Source: a virus. Taken from it: a stretch of 49,664 nucleotides of DNA. Numbering within the stretch: the first letter of the stretch is position 1; every line of letters starts with the position of its first letter. The stretch lies in IMG/VR virus record IMGVR_UViG_3300009285_001796, positions 1 to 49,664 of that record; one strand, 5' to 3'. Position numbers and translations under genes: made by a program. Shown piece after piece: positions 7,096 to 15,165 of this stretch. Under the pieces are notes generated by a model that did not search any database, was not told where the DNA came from, and saw only the letters and a program-made list of their open reading frames with translations.

Positions 7096-7122
7096 ACGAC
7101 AACAACCAGAACGACAACCAAG
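7096..7122 (+). repeat. Putative P'-arm integrase sites
   Basis: ACGACAACAACC at 7096-7107 and ACGACAACC at 7111-7119 are direct repeats. The first is a perfect 12-bp match to the P-arm copy at 6853-6864. Their position about 125-150 bp beyond the core, on the opposite side from int, fits a P' arm. Binding by the integrase is inferred. Confidence 0.5.
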
Positions 7123-7442
7123 AGGTATTCTCCTCAGCCCCCACTCGTACACCTCATTGCGCGTTAATGGGGTCGTCCATCCACATCTACTGTGCATTTT
7201 TTTCTTGACAATGTTTTAGCATCGTGAAAAAGGGGGGCGCATATTGCAAGGAGCAAGAACTTATTGCTGCGGGTGCTCAACCTTATAACACAATACACGC
7301 ACGACCGCAGCGGAAGGCCACTCCTTAGATAGATGAAAGACATAATTAAGCTGGCGGTGGGTTCCTCCGCCGCTCCCTCCCTCCCCCCCGAGGGAGAGGT
7401 ACGCCCACCGTCTTTTTTCCATTTCCCCAAGGAGACAAGTCA
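7123..7442. other. Non-coding leader ahead of the late genes
   Basis: No convincing gene is seen here. The region contains a perfect -35-like TTGACA (7205-7210) without a good -10 at 16-18 bp, a TATAAC at 7284-7289 without a matching -35, and a large terminator-like structure (listed separately) directly before the first late gene. A promoter, a short leader and a terminator would resemble the leader used for late antitermination in lambdoid phages, but no antiterminator gene is recognised. Confidence 0.35.
7355..7418 (+). terminator. Branched terminator / possible antitermination site upstream of late operon
   Basis: CGGTGGG (7355-7361) pairs with CCCACCG (7404-7410), immediately followed by TCTTTTTT. 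Inside, GAGGGAG (7390-7396) can pair with either of two overlapping CTCCCTC tracts (7373-7379, 7377-7383). An alternative GGCGG/CCGCC hairpin would compete with the outer stem. It ends 25 nt before the first late gene, so late expression must start inside, read through or be regulated here. Confidence 0.55.
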
Positions 7443-7736
7443 ATGAGTTTCATAGTCTCGATAGGTCTGTGGATAGTCAAGATTATTACCGGCCCGCTCG
7501 TGCAAGGGGCTCTCAAGTCCCTCATTGCGGACCTTGCACAGCAGGGGAAGGACTACCTGCCGGTAGTTCTTGAGGCCGTAAAAACGGCAAACGACCGGAT
7601 GGACCTGGATAGCACAGGCAAATTTGAACTGGCCCTGGAACTGGCAAAAGCGAAGTTCCCCTATGCACCAAAGAGCGTCTTGGACACCGCGATTCAGGTT
7701 GCCTATCGAATGTTGAAGAACGCTGGGTCAGCGTAA
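7443..7736 (+). CDS. Small membrane protein, holin-like (LL-H family tentative)
   Basis: 97 residues, ATG 7443 behind AAGGAGACAAGTCA. The N-terminal ~22 residues are hydrophobic (FIVSIGLWIVKIITGPLV), then an amphipathic charged region and a helical C-terminus (KFELALELAKAKFPYA..SVLDTAIQVAYRMLKN). This layout resembles LL-H-type phage holins, though the membrane segment is short. It is the first gene of the late operon, directly before the terminase. An alternative is an unrelated small structural protein. Confidence 0.45.
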   Translation: MSFIVSIGLWIVKIITGPLVQGALKSLIADLAQQGKDYLPVVLEAVKTANDRMDLDSTGKFELALELAKAKFPYAPKSVLDTAIQVAYRMLKNAGSA

Positions 7737-7747
7737 GGGGAGTGAGC

Positions 7748-8338
7748 TTGGCTGGCGGAACAGTACTCAGAAAAAACGAGGATGGCACCCCGCTTAAGAC
7801 CGTAGCGAGTATGAATGGTCTGCCCGAAGCGCTGATAAAGGAACTTCGACAATGGTGGGTGAATCAGGGTCCGTCATACCGCGCTCAGGAAGTCCTCGAA
7901 TCGTGGGGCTATCTAATCAGCCATGCCAAGTTGATGCGATGGTGCGAACACGCATGGCCTGAACTAGATATTAAGGACGAAGAATGTCTCGAAGATCCGG
8001 ACGCGTCCAATGAAGAGAATACGCGGCGTCTCCTCGCTCGAAAGGGATTGATGATCGCGCGCCAAATCAATGTGGACGACAAGAGGTACGCGACAGAAAA
8101 CCTCAAAGCCGCTGCTCAGGCACTCAAAGAAATAACCGCGGCGGCACTCCAGATTGAAAAGGCCGAGGCCGAGAGGGTCAGGACCGAGGAATACCGCCGG
8201 CAGGTCCGGGAAGAGGAACGCGAAAAATTGGTTCAGCAACTCCACCTGGAAATCCATGGACGCCCGGACATCGTTGAATACCTGGGCAATCAACTCGAAA
8301 AGCCAATGCGAACAGAAACCGGGGAGCCTTTGCAGTAA
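7748..8338 (+). CDS. Terminase small subunit-like protein
   Basis: 196 residues from TTG 7748, which has AAGGGGA at proper spacing; a GTG at 7742 is too close to that site. The N-terminal part (ALIKELRQWWVNQGPSYRAQ..LESWGYLISHAKLMRWCE) looks like a DNA-binding HTH. The remainder is a long charged helix/coiled coil (AQALKEITAAALQIEKAEAERVR..). Small terminases recognise packaging sites through such HTHs and oligomerise through coils. It ends in TAATG overlapping the large terminase start. The call rests on position and architecture. Confidence 0.65.
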   Translation: MAGGTVLRKNEDGTPLKTVASMNGLPEALIKELRQWWVNQGPSYRAQEVLESWGYLISHAKLMRWCEHAWPELDIKDEECLEDPDASNEENTRRLLARKGLMIARQINVDDKRYATENLKAAAQALKEITAAALQIEKAEAERVRTEEYRRQVREEEREKLVQQLHLEIHGRPDIVEYLGNQLEKPMRTETGEPLQ

Positions 8339-10053
8339 TGCAACTTATAACCCCTGAAATATTGAAACCGCCCATAGGACTTGAAGCGCAGCCCCCTGCC
8401 AACTTCGTGCCGATCAAGAAGCGTATGCCGATATGGGGCTGGATCAAACAATGTGAGATCAAGGTTAAAGGCGGCATACCCTATACGACGAAAGGCTGTG
8501 AATACCTCGATCAGATCATACTCGATGATGACCCGGACCAAACTTGGGAGAAAGCCGCACAGGTCAAAATTTCAACATGGGTTTTGGCCAAGAGCCTTTA
8601 TGTCTGCGAACACCTCGGGTTGAAGGCTCTGTATTTCTTCCAGGACGATGCCGCGGTTAGTGACTTTTCTAATGATCGTTGTCTTGGGATGCTCCAGGGC
8701 TCTCCTTACCTGATGAAGCAGGTCCGGGACATCAACAACGTCGGTCTGAAACGCATCGGAAACGGCTCACTCTATTTTCGAGGTCTGTTCACCAAAGGCA
8801 AGGCCAAATCGGTCGATGGGGACTTTGTTATTTTCGATGAAGTCTCCGAGATGAATGAGAAGCACAGACAGCTTGCCAAAGATCGAGTCATGGCCTCGAA
8901 CCTGCAATGGATACATGCGTTAAGCCAACCCGACCTTCCCGGGCATGACATCGACTTCGAGTTTCAGAGCACGGACCAACATTACTGGCATCTTGTCTGC
9001 CCATCCTGCGGATACAAAGATAACGTTCTCGAGATGGACTTCGTGGCCGGGAAGAACTTCTTGCCTGTGCCTGAGAAACTAAGAGCCGGGTCGAGCTTCC
9101 CCGAGGGAGCCACACATTATCGCGGCTGTTCAAAGTGCGGCGCTCGCCTCGACCCGGCCAAAGGGATCTGGGTAGCGCATCAGCCTTCCAGGAATCGCCG
9201 CGGTTACCATCTTTCACAGCTCTATACCAGCATCAAACCGCCGAAGTTCGCTAATTACGCCTCTCATATCATGAATGAGTATGCGGAAAGCAAACGATCA
9301 CAGGACCGTCTCTCCAGGTTCTTTATCAGCATCTTGGGCTATCCCTACGCTGGTGGTGCGGCTCGCGTCACGGACGACCTGCTCAATAGCTGTGAGGGTC
9401 CGGAGTCGGAACATTACCCGTGGTCCTATCAGGAAGTTGGAGCCTTTATGGGCGTGGATCAGGGCGACAACCTCACCGTCTCCATCGGAATCCGCGGCGG
9501 ACTAAACTTCTACTTCAGCTATTTCGAGGAAACAAGGGATTGGGATCGTCTTGACGCGCTCATGGCGCAATTTGGTGTGCATTACTGTGTTTGTGACGCG
9601 CAACCCAACAAATATCCTGCGAAAGAGTTCGCTGCACGCTGGCCCGGTCGCGTATCAATTCAATATTTCGCTGGCAAAGACCTCAAAATGGGAGAGGAAC
9701 CGCACAAAGACGAGAAGACGATGATTCCGTATGTGACCGTGGACCGCACGGAAAGTATCGACAATTTTATCGACAAGATGGAGGCCGGTTTGATCCGCTA
9801 CCCAGCAAGACGGTTGTGTGAAAGTCTGCCTCTGAGCCGTCTTGAAGACGTTCGGCGCCATTTGAAAGAGTTGATCGTCCGGTATGACACGGACAAGAGC
9901 GGCCGCACCCAGAAAACATATGCTCGCGGCCCGAACATTGAGAACCACTATGGCATGTCGTGTAACTCCGCGACTCTTGCAGCCTACACGTTTGGCAGCC
10001 AGGCCGCTACGACGGTTCTTCCGGTATTTCGGAGGATCAACAACACAGCATGA
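8338..10053 (+). CDS. terL: Terminase large subunit (GpA-like ATPase/nuclease)
   Basis: 571 residues. The ATPase half has a deviant Walker A around residues 74-80 (AQVKIST, no GKS/T) and a Walker B FVIFDE at 163-168. A zinc ribbon is formed by CPSC (221-224) and CSKC (264-267), as in lambda GpA-type terminases. The nuclease half begins near GAFMGVDQG (D374), with a second acidic strand CVCDAQPN (D420). It cuts concatemers and powers DNA entry through the portal. It is coupled on both sides (TAATG upstream, ATGA to the portal). Confidence 0.88.
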   Translation: MQLITPEILKPPIGLEAQPPANFVPIKKRMPIWGWIKQCEIKVKGGIPYTTKGCEYLDQIILDDDPDQTWEKAAQVKISTWVLAKSLYVCEHLGLKALYFFQDDAAVSDFSNDRCLGMLQGSPYLMKQVRDINNVGLKRIGNGSLYFRGLFTKGKAKSVDGDFVIFDEVSEMNEKHRQLAKDRVMASNLQWIHALSQPDLPGHDIDFEFQSTDQHYWHLVCPSCGYKDNVLEMDFVAGKNFLPVPEKLRAGSSFPEGATHYRGCSKCGARLDPAKGIWVAHQPSRNRRGYHLSQLYTSIKPPKFANYASHIMNEYAESKRSQDRLSRFFISILGYPYAGGAARVTDDLLNSCEGPESEHYPWSYQEVGAFMGVDQGDNLTVSIGIRGGLNFYFSYFEETRDWDRLDALMAQFGVHYCVCDAQPNKYPAKEFAARWPGRVSIQYFAGKDLKMGEEPHKDEKTMIPYVTVDRTESIDNFIDKMEAGLIRYPARRLCESLPLSRLEDVRRHLKELIVRYDTDKSGRTQKTYARGPNIENHYGMSCNSATLAAYTFGSQAATTVLPVFRRINNTA

Positions 10054-11480
10054 GCATTATCAATAAAATAACTGGGTATCTCGGACGATTGCGAACCAAG
10101 GCACCAAAAGGCTATCCGACAGTTGTAGCCAGGACGGGGCGGGACGCGGAATCATCATCGTACATGAGCCCCAAACTTCGGCCCTATCAAACCATCCCGG
10201 CATCCTACCCATTTCAGTTGCACGACATCATTGACGTAGTTTCAGTCCTGGACCCTTACGTTTCTCGGTTTGTACATCAAACCGTCGCTCTCGGCAATCC
10301 CGGCCATAAGCTCTATCTCAAAGCATCCAGTGAAGCACGTGCGAATGAAGCACTAAAAATATGCAACGAATTCGCAGCCCGATGCTTCCCACTGGCAGGC
10401 GGCATGGACGGCATTACGAATGGGATGCTGCACCAACTAGCCAGAGCCGGGGCCTGTTGCGTCGAATGGGTCCCTGACAAGACATTTACCAGGATCGAGC
10501 GGGGCTATTTGCTACCTATTAAGAGTCTCCGCTTCCGCTATGCCGACGACAAGGGCACGCTTGAATTGATTCAGCAATGGAACGGGAAAGACATAGTTCT
10601 CCAGCCCTTGCAGACGATGTACCACGGCCTGGTCCTTCGCGACACTAATCCTTATCCGATTCCGCCCATTGCGTCAGCCCTGGAAGCATGTTCGACGCAT
10701 CGTAGCATCCTGGCGCAAATCAAGACGTGGGTCGAGAAGGTCAGCGCATTGGGGATAATGACCGCTACGGCGACGCCTCCCCCGAGAGTGCCCGGACAAG
10801 ACCAAGCGGCCTATGACGCCACGGCTCAAGGATTCCTCAACGCACTTGCCGATACCGTTGCGAATAATATGCAAGACGGTCTAGCGGTCGGATACGACAA
10901 CGTAAAATTCACCTTTAATTCCACCCAAGCAGGCGCACAGGGCGCGAAGGATCTCCTGCAAATCGTAGTTCAAGGCATGTTTGCCGCCCTCCAGCGGGAC
11001 CCGATATTTTTTGGCTGGAATATGGGCAGCACGGAGACCCTTGCCAAGATCGTCTATCAGGAAATGCTTCAGAGCCTCAAAGTTTATCAGACAGGCCCAA
11101 AACGATTACTCGAAGGCGGGCACAGGCTGAATCTAGCCTTGAACGGCGTGGCCGATGTGTCGGTATCAGTCAGTTTCAAAGCAGATCAGACGGTTGACAC
11201 GTTCAAAGAGGCCGAGGCCGACATGATGCACACACAGGCCATAATTCAGCAGTACGAGTGGGGAATTATCACCGTTGACGAAGCCCGCAAATTACTTGGC
11301 CATGAGGATAAGGGTGTCGAGGCCGGGGCTTACGTGGCGGCGTTCAATCGTGAAAACGGCAATGTCTATGAACTTGAGCGCTACAAGCGCGTCAAATGGT
11401 CCGGTGCGGATTTAGAGGTTGACGCAACACCGGAGAAAACCGGGGGCACGGATGAAGAAGAAGATCAAAACGCAGCTTGA
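10050..11480 (+). CDS. Portal protein
   Basis: 476 residues, ATGA-coupled to the terminase. It shows LHDIIDVVSVLDPYVSRFV near the start, then YPIPPIASALEACSTHRSI and a wing/stem region QIKTWVEKVSALGIM, typical of portal cores. A C-terminal crown helix region has WGIITVDEARKLLGHED, followed by an acidic, disordered tail (GGTDEEEDQ). The portal forms the dodecameric DNA gate at one capsid vertex. Length and position between TerL and the protease are standard. Confidence 0.85.
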   Translation: MSIINKITGYLGRLRTKAPKGYPTVVARTGRDAESSSYMSPKLRPYQTIPASYPFQLHDIIDVVSVLDPYVSRFVHQTVALGNPGHKLYLKASSEARANEALKICNEFAARCFPLAGGMDGITNGMLHQLARAGACCVEWVPDKTFTRIERGYLLPIKSLRFRYADDKGTLELIQQWNGKDIVLQPLQTMYHGLVLRDTNPYPIPPIASALEACSTHRSILAQIKTWVEKVSALGIMTATATPPPRVPGQDQAAYDATAQGFLNALADTVANNMQDGLAVGYDNVKFTFNSTQAGAQGAKDLLQIVVQGMFAALQRDPIFFGWNMGSTETLAKIVYQEMLQSLKVYQTGPKRLLEGGHRLNLALNGVADVSVSVSFKADQTVDTFKEAEADMMHTQAIIQQYEWGIITVDEARKLLGHEDKGVEAGAYVAAFNRENGNVYELERYKRVKWSGADLEVDATPEKTGGTDEEEDQNAA

Positions 11481-12843
11481 TAACGTCCCGAGCCGAATGC
11501 TCAACGGTCGGAAGCTCTTTACCCTGGAGAATTTCGTCAATGCACAACGCAGGGTAGAACCCGTGCCAGAACAGAAACCGCAGGGCGACTTGTTCAGCGG
11601 GGAAGAAAAGACCGAGGAAAACCCCGACGTGCAATTAGAAAATGCCGGTGCGGGATCTGGCACGCCTGCCGAAGACGGCATGACGCGTCAGCGTTGGCGT
11701 CTGATATCCGCTGACATGCTGTGGCCGACGAGTGATTGGGGCCTGCGGTTGCTGGTGGATTATGGGACTCATGACAACGGTAAAGCGCTGAAGGCGGGCG
11801 TCGGCATCATAAATTCCAAAAATCCGGATCTGATGAAAGACCATAGCCAGAGCATCAAGGACGTTTTTGGACAATTAGAAAACAGCAAATGGGAAGCCTC
11901 GACAGACATCAAGCCCGGCATAAATGCCGATCTCACGGTTGATCCTGAACTTTTCGCAGACGAATCCAAACGGCTCGAAAAAGGGATCTACCGTTCCGGC
12001 TCAATCGGGATCACGACCGAACTCGCGAAATCGCATCCAGATATGGACGATTGGGATTTCATCGAAAAGCAGGGCCAGAAGGTCAAAGGGGAAATCGTAA
12101 GGCTTCTGCTCGTGAAGGTCACTGACATCAGACATATGGCGGTAGTGCCCGCTGGCAGCGGTGCGGACAAGAACGCAGGTCTTAGAAATGTGGCGTCAAC
12201 CGACACACAGAATAACAGCTCCGTAGGAGGTTTACACATGGAAAAATGGTTGTGGGACCTGATTAACGAGGCGTGTGGCCTCCTGAAATATCAGGCTCTA
12301 ACTGAAGGTGTCACCGAACCCCCGGAAGGGTTCGAGGCAGGCTTCAAGAAACAAATCACGGCCCTTTTGGCAGAGCGAGCGGCAATCAATGACTTGAATG
12401 CCAAGCTCACCGATTTGGGCGAAAAGTTCAGTCTGAAGGACGCGGAAGGCAAGATCGAACCTGTGGCCGTGCTGGCTGCACTGCCCGAGCGTTTGAAAAA
12501 GGCTGAATGGGGCGACGTGTTCCTGACACGGCTGCGTGAGGAAACCACAAAAGCGTTCGATGCGGCCAAGGCCGATCCCGAGCAGAAGGAATTGAGCGAA
12601 CTGGATCAGAAACTCCGCAAACGAATCGGGGAGTCATCGGACCCGGAATACCTCACCGAGATGTTGGAGCACTATGGTGAGCTTGCAAAAGGTCGCTTTG
12701 CGCTCAATCGATCCAGCCGCGCACAGGAACTTCCGAATGTGGGTGGAGCGAATAAGGACGTCCGCACAGGACAAGCAGCGCTCATTTCCGAAGGCGTCAA
12801 TGCCCTGTTTAGGCGGCGCAATAAGGAAGGGGGTGCGAAATGA
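11452..12843 (+). CDS. Capsid maturation protease fused to scaffold domain
   Basis: 463 residues from ATG 11452, overlapping the portal 3' end by 29 nt. Residues ~75-225 (from QRWRLISADML) include INADLTVDPELFADESKR, IYRSGSIGITTEL and LLLVKVTDIRHMAVVPAGS, similar in layout to U35-like prohead proteases, which end in a V..V..PA segment. Catalytic residues are not assigned. Residues 263-463 are helical and charged (coiled coil) as in scaffolds. An internal ribosome site allows this half to be made alone (separate entry). Confidence 0.7.
   Translation: MKKKIKTQLDNVPSRMLNGRKLFTLENFVNAQRRVEPVPEQKPQGDLFSGEEKTEENPDVQLENAGAGSGTPAEDGMTRQRWRLISADMLWPTSDWGLRLLVDYGTHDNGKALKAGVGIINSKNPDLMKDHSQSIKDVFGQLENSKWEASTDIKPGINADLTVDPELFADESKRLEKGIYRSGSIGITTELAKSHPDMDDWDFIEKQGQKVKGEIVRLLLVKVTDIRHMAVVPAGSGADKNAGLRNVASTDTQNNSSVGGLHMEKWLWDLINEACGLLKYQALTEGVTEPPEGFEAGFKKQITALLAERAAINDLNAKLTDLGEKFSLKDAEGKIEPVAVLAALPERLKKAEWGDVFLTRLREETTKAFDAAKADPEQKELSELDQKLRKRIGESSDPEYLTEMLEHYGELAKGRFALNRSSRAQELPNVGGANKDVRTGQAALISEGVNALFRRRNKEGGAK
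12238..12843 (+). CDS. Scaffold protein from internal in-frame start
   Basis: 201 residues co-terminal with the protease gene. GTAGGAGG followed 7 nt later by ATG at 12238 is one of the best ribosome sites in the region, yet it lies inside a long gene. The product begins MEKWLWDLINEA and consists of helical, charged segments (LAERAAINDLNAKLTDLGEKF.., LDQKLRKRIGESSDPEY). This repeats the nested protease/scaffold plan of lambda C/Nu3. Inference from the site and domain break; no direct proof of expression. Confidence 0.7.
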   Translation: MEKWLWDLINEACGLLKYQALTEGVTEPPEGFEAGFKKQITALLAERAAINDLNAKLTDLGEKFSLKDAEGKIEPVAVLAALPERLKKAEWGDVFLTRLREETTKAFDAAKADPEQKELSELDQKLRKRIGESSDPEYLTEMLEHYGELAKGRFALNRSSRAQELPNVGGANKDVRTGQAALISEGVNALFRRRNKEGGAK

Positions 12844-13211
12844 TCCAGAAGCTTTCTGACGTAATTGCAGTGGAAATGATTTGTCCCGCGGATATCGAAA
12901 TCGGGGACGTTACGACGATATCAGCCGCAAAAACGGTCATCAAGCTCGCAGAAGCGGGCTCACTCAAAATCGTCGGGACGGTCTGCGTACACCAGGGCAC
13001 CGACTTGTTCTGCACCATCGAGACCAGATTCCGTGAACGCAGGGATGACCGAGTATCCGGTGCATCGCTGGCGGTCGGACCCTATGTGTACGACGCCTCC
13101 GGGAAAGTCATCAACTACGACGCAGCCACCCACGATCCTGCGGCAATAGCAGGTTTGGCCATCACAACGGCCGGTCAGGCCAATGTGGTCGTTGAAACGC
13201 TCGAACTATAA
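12840..13211 (+). CDS. Capsid decoration protein, short paralog
   Basis: 123 residues, ATGA-coupled to the scaffold and preceded by AAGGGGG. Features are ICPADIEIGDV, VCVHQGTDLFCTI, TRFRERRDDR, YVYDASGKV and DPAAIAGLAIT. It is a small beta protein in the classic position of decoration/stabilisation proteins (between scaffold and major capsid protein; DUF2190-like in style). It is clearly homologous to both ends of the next protein, which carries inserted repeat modules. This copy is the undecorated version. Confidence 0.65.
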   Translation: MIQKLSDVIAVEMICPADIEIGDVTTISAAKTVIKLAEAGSLKIVGTVCVHQGTDLFCTIETRFRERRDDRVSGASLAVGPYVYDASGKVINYDAATHDPAAIAGLAITTAGQANVVVETLEL

Positions 13212-13222
13212 GCGAGGTAGCC

Positions 13223-15142
13223 ATGATTCAGAGAAAAGAAAACTGCCTCGCCATCAACTTTGCCTGCCCTTCGGATGTGGTAGTGGGTCAGCCGATGCTC
13301 CTTGATTCCAGCGCGAACCTGACCGTCAAGGCGATAGATGCAGACGCATCCATTCTCCTTGTCGGGTCGGTTGACGTGCATCAGGGAAGTGATCTGTTTG
13401 CCACTATCGCGACGAGGTTCCGGGAAAGGCGAGACGACCGGGAGGCAGCGGAAGCGGTGTCACTCGGCGCCTACGTCTATGATGCGTCAGGCAAGGCAGT
13501 TGCATACACAAAGGACGAATTTGTCGGCGTTACTGGCACCGGCACCGGGCCTTTCTTAGTCACGGTCGCGGCCGCGGGGTCTTGCACCGGGACGGAAGCC
13601 GGGCCGGTTTCCATTGCCGACGCGATCAACAACCTACTGAAAGTCAAAGTCGGGAGCGCGGACCCTCAGACCATAGCCCTGACACCGGGAGCGGCCCGCA
13701 CGATAGCCGAGATCCAAAACGACATCAATGACGTGGCAGTCGGGTTTACCGCTGGCGTTGATGGAAGCGGTTATCTGGTCCTGACTTCGGACGCTGTTAC
13801 GGATGCTCTCGAAGTCCAGGCCGTGACCGGAGATTGCTATACCACTGTCGGTCTGACCGCCGCGGTCTATGCGATCACGGTTGCCGCGGGCGGGACAGTT
13901 ACCTGCACAAACCACGGCGCTTTGACGTTTGCCGCTGGCACCAAGGTACTGAAACTGCATGTCGGCTCCGGTGCCAGTCAAACGGTGACTTTCGCTGAGG
14001 AGGAGTTAGCTGCAAGTGCCATAGCCACAGCGATCAACGATGCAACCGACAATATCCTCGCGGAAGTTGTTGATACCGATTACGTCAAAATCTCGGCCTA
14101 TGCGACATACGACAGCCTGACCATAGAGACTAGTGGAAGCACCGCTTTGACCGTCTTGGGACTGACAGGCGGTGTTACTCACGCGATTACAGCCGCGGCC
14201 GGTGGGACGCACACCGGAACTGAGGATGCGGCGCAGTTCATCGCTGACGCGGTGAATAACAAACTAAAGCTCCTCGTCACCGGGGGGAGTTCCGAGACGG
14301 TCACGCTGACAGTCGGGGCGGCTCGCACCATCGACCAGATATTCGCTGAGATCAATAGCGGCACGACTGGACTCACGGCCTCAAAACAGGCTGTCACCGG
14401 ATACCTGGTGCTGGCCGCTGACGCCATTGATAGCGATCTCACCGTCGAGGCCATTGTGAATGATGCCCATGCCGCACTCGGGCTCGTGGCCGATGAATAT
14501 GCCCACACCGAGCAGCACAACCAGGTCAAGGTCACGGTTGGTTCTGGCGACCCTCAGACTTTCACTCTCACGTCCGGATCGAGGACTATCACTCAAATCG
14601 TGACGGATTTTTCGGCAGCGACGGGCTTTTCGGCTTCGGCCTCGACGGGACATCTACGATTGGCAACCGATGACCTTGCAGACGCCTTGATCATTGGGAC
14701 TGTTTCGGGAGATGCCTATGATCTCCTCGGGCTTACGGCCGGAACCTATGACGAGATTTGGAGCCACAATCCGGCATCCATCGCCGGTCTGATTATCAAG
14801 TTACCGGACCCATGTGCAGTCATCGGCACGGTGAGCGGTCTTTTCGATATCGCAAACGGTGTGAACGATGCACTCAGCATCGTGATAGGGGCTGGCGAAA
14901 GTCAGGTCTTCGACCTTACGACCGCGGACGGCCAGACCGCCAATGACATCTGCGACAAGATCAATGACACAGCCACGGATTTCACGGCAGTCCGAGCCCC
15001 AGGTGGATACGTGAAGTTGTTGGTGGATGCTCCGTTCAACGATATCGAGATCGAAGAAGTCGCTAACAGCGCTTATGCAACGCTCGGCTTCACGCCCGCG
15101 GTCACAGCAGCGCCGATGATCATCAACACGCTCGAAAAATAA
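13223..15142 (+). CDS. Capsid decoration protein with five inserted IN-like beta modules
   Basis: 639 residues. Residues 1-~97 (VHQGSDLFATI, TRFRERRDDR, YVYDASGK) and ~514-524 (SHNPASIAGLII), plus the last residues (INTLEK), match the 123-residue neighbour. Between them sit four ~80-residue modules (~136-216, 240-315, 345-426, 432-509). A fifth (~546-625) is inserted near the C-terminus. Each has a VGSG..QT..LT hairpin, a helix ending in IN, a GYL.L strand and a DAY..LGLT close, resembling flagellin hook IN motifs. It probably displays the modules on the head surface. Confidence 0.7.
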   Translation: MIQRKENCLAINFACPSDVVVGQPMLLDSSANLTVKAIDADASILLVGSVDVHQGSDLFATIATRFRERRDDREAAEAVSLGAYVYDASGKAVAYTKDEFVGVTGTGTGPFLVTVAAAGSCTGTEAGPVSIADAINNLLKVKVGSADPQTIALTPGAARTIAEIQNDINDVAVGFTAGVDGSGYLVLTSDAVTDALEVQAVTGDCYTTVGLTAAVYAITVAAGGTVTCTNHGALTFAAGTKVLKLHVGSGASQTVTFAEEELAASAIATAINDATDNILAEVVDTDYVKISAYATYDSLTIETSGSTALTVLGLTGGVTHAITAAAGGTHTGTEDAAQFIADAVNNKLKLLVTGGSSETVTLTVGAARTIDQIFAEINSGTTGLTASKQAVTGYLVLAADAIDSDLTVEAIVNDAHAALGLVADEYAHTEQHNQVKVTVGSGDPQTFTLTSGSRTITQIVTDFSAATGFSASASTGHLRLATDDLADALIIGTVSGDAYDLLGLTAGTYDEIWSHNPASIAGLIIKLPDPCAVIGTVSGLFDIANGVNDALSIVIGAGESQVFDLTTADGQTANDICDKINDTATDFTAVRAPGGYVKLLVDAPFNDIEIEEVANSAYATLGFTPAVTAAPMIINTLEK

Positions 15143-15165
15143 ACCTGTGAAGGGAGATATAGGAA

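Noticed and set aside
7205-7289. Clear late promoter
   Set aside because: TTGACA at 7205 has no -10 at 16-18 bp and TATAAC at 7284 has no matching -35, so no promoter is called.
7164-7443. Leftward frames of 60-88 codons in the gap before the late operon
   Set aside because: No ribosome sites, Arg/Ser/Gly-rich shadow composition, and they cover the terminator-like structure.
13634-14653. Antisense frames over the decoration-protein repeats
   Set aside because: Long open antisense frames arise here from the repetitive GC-rich coding of the sense protein.
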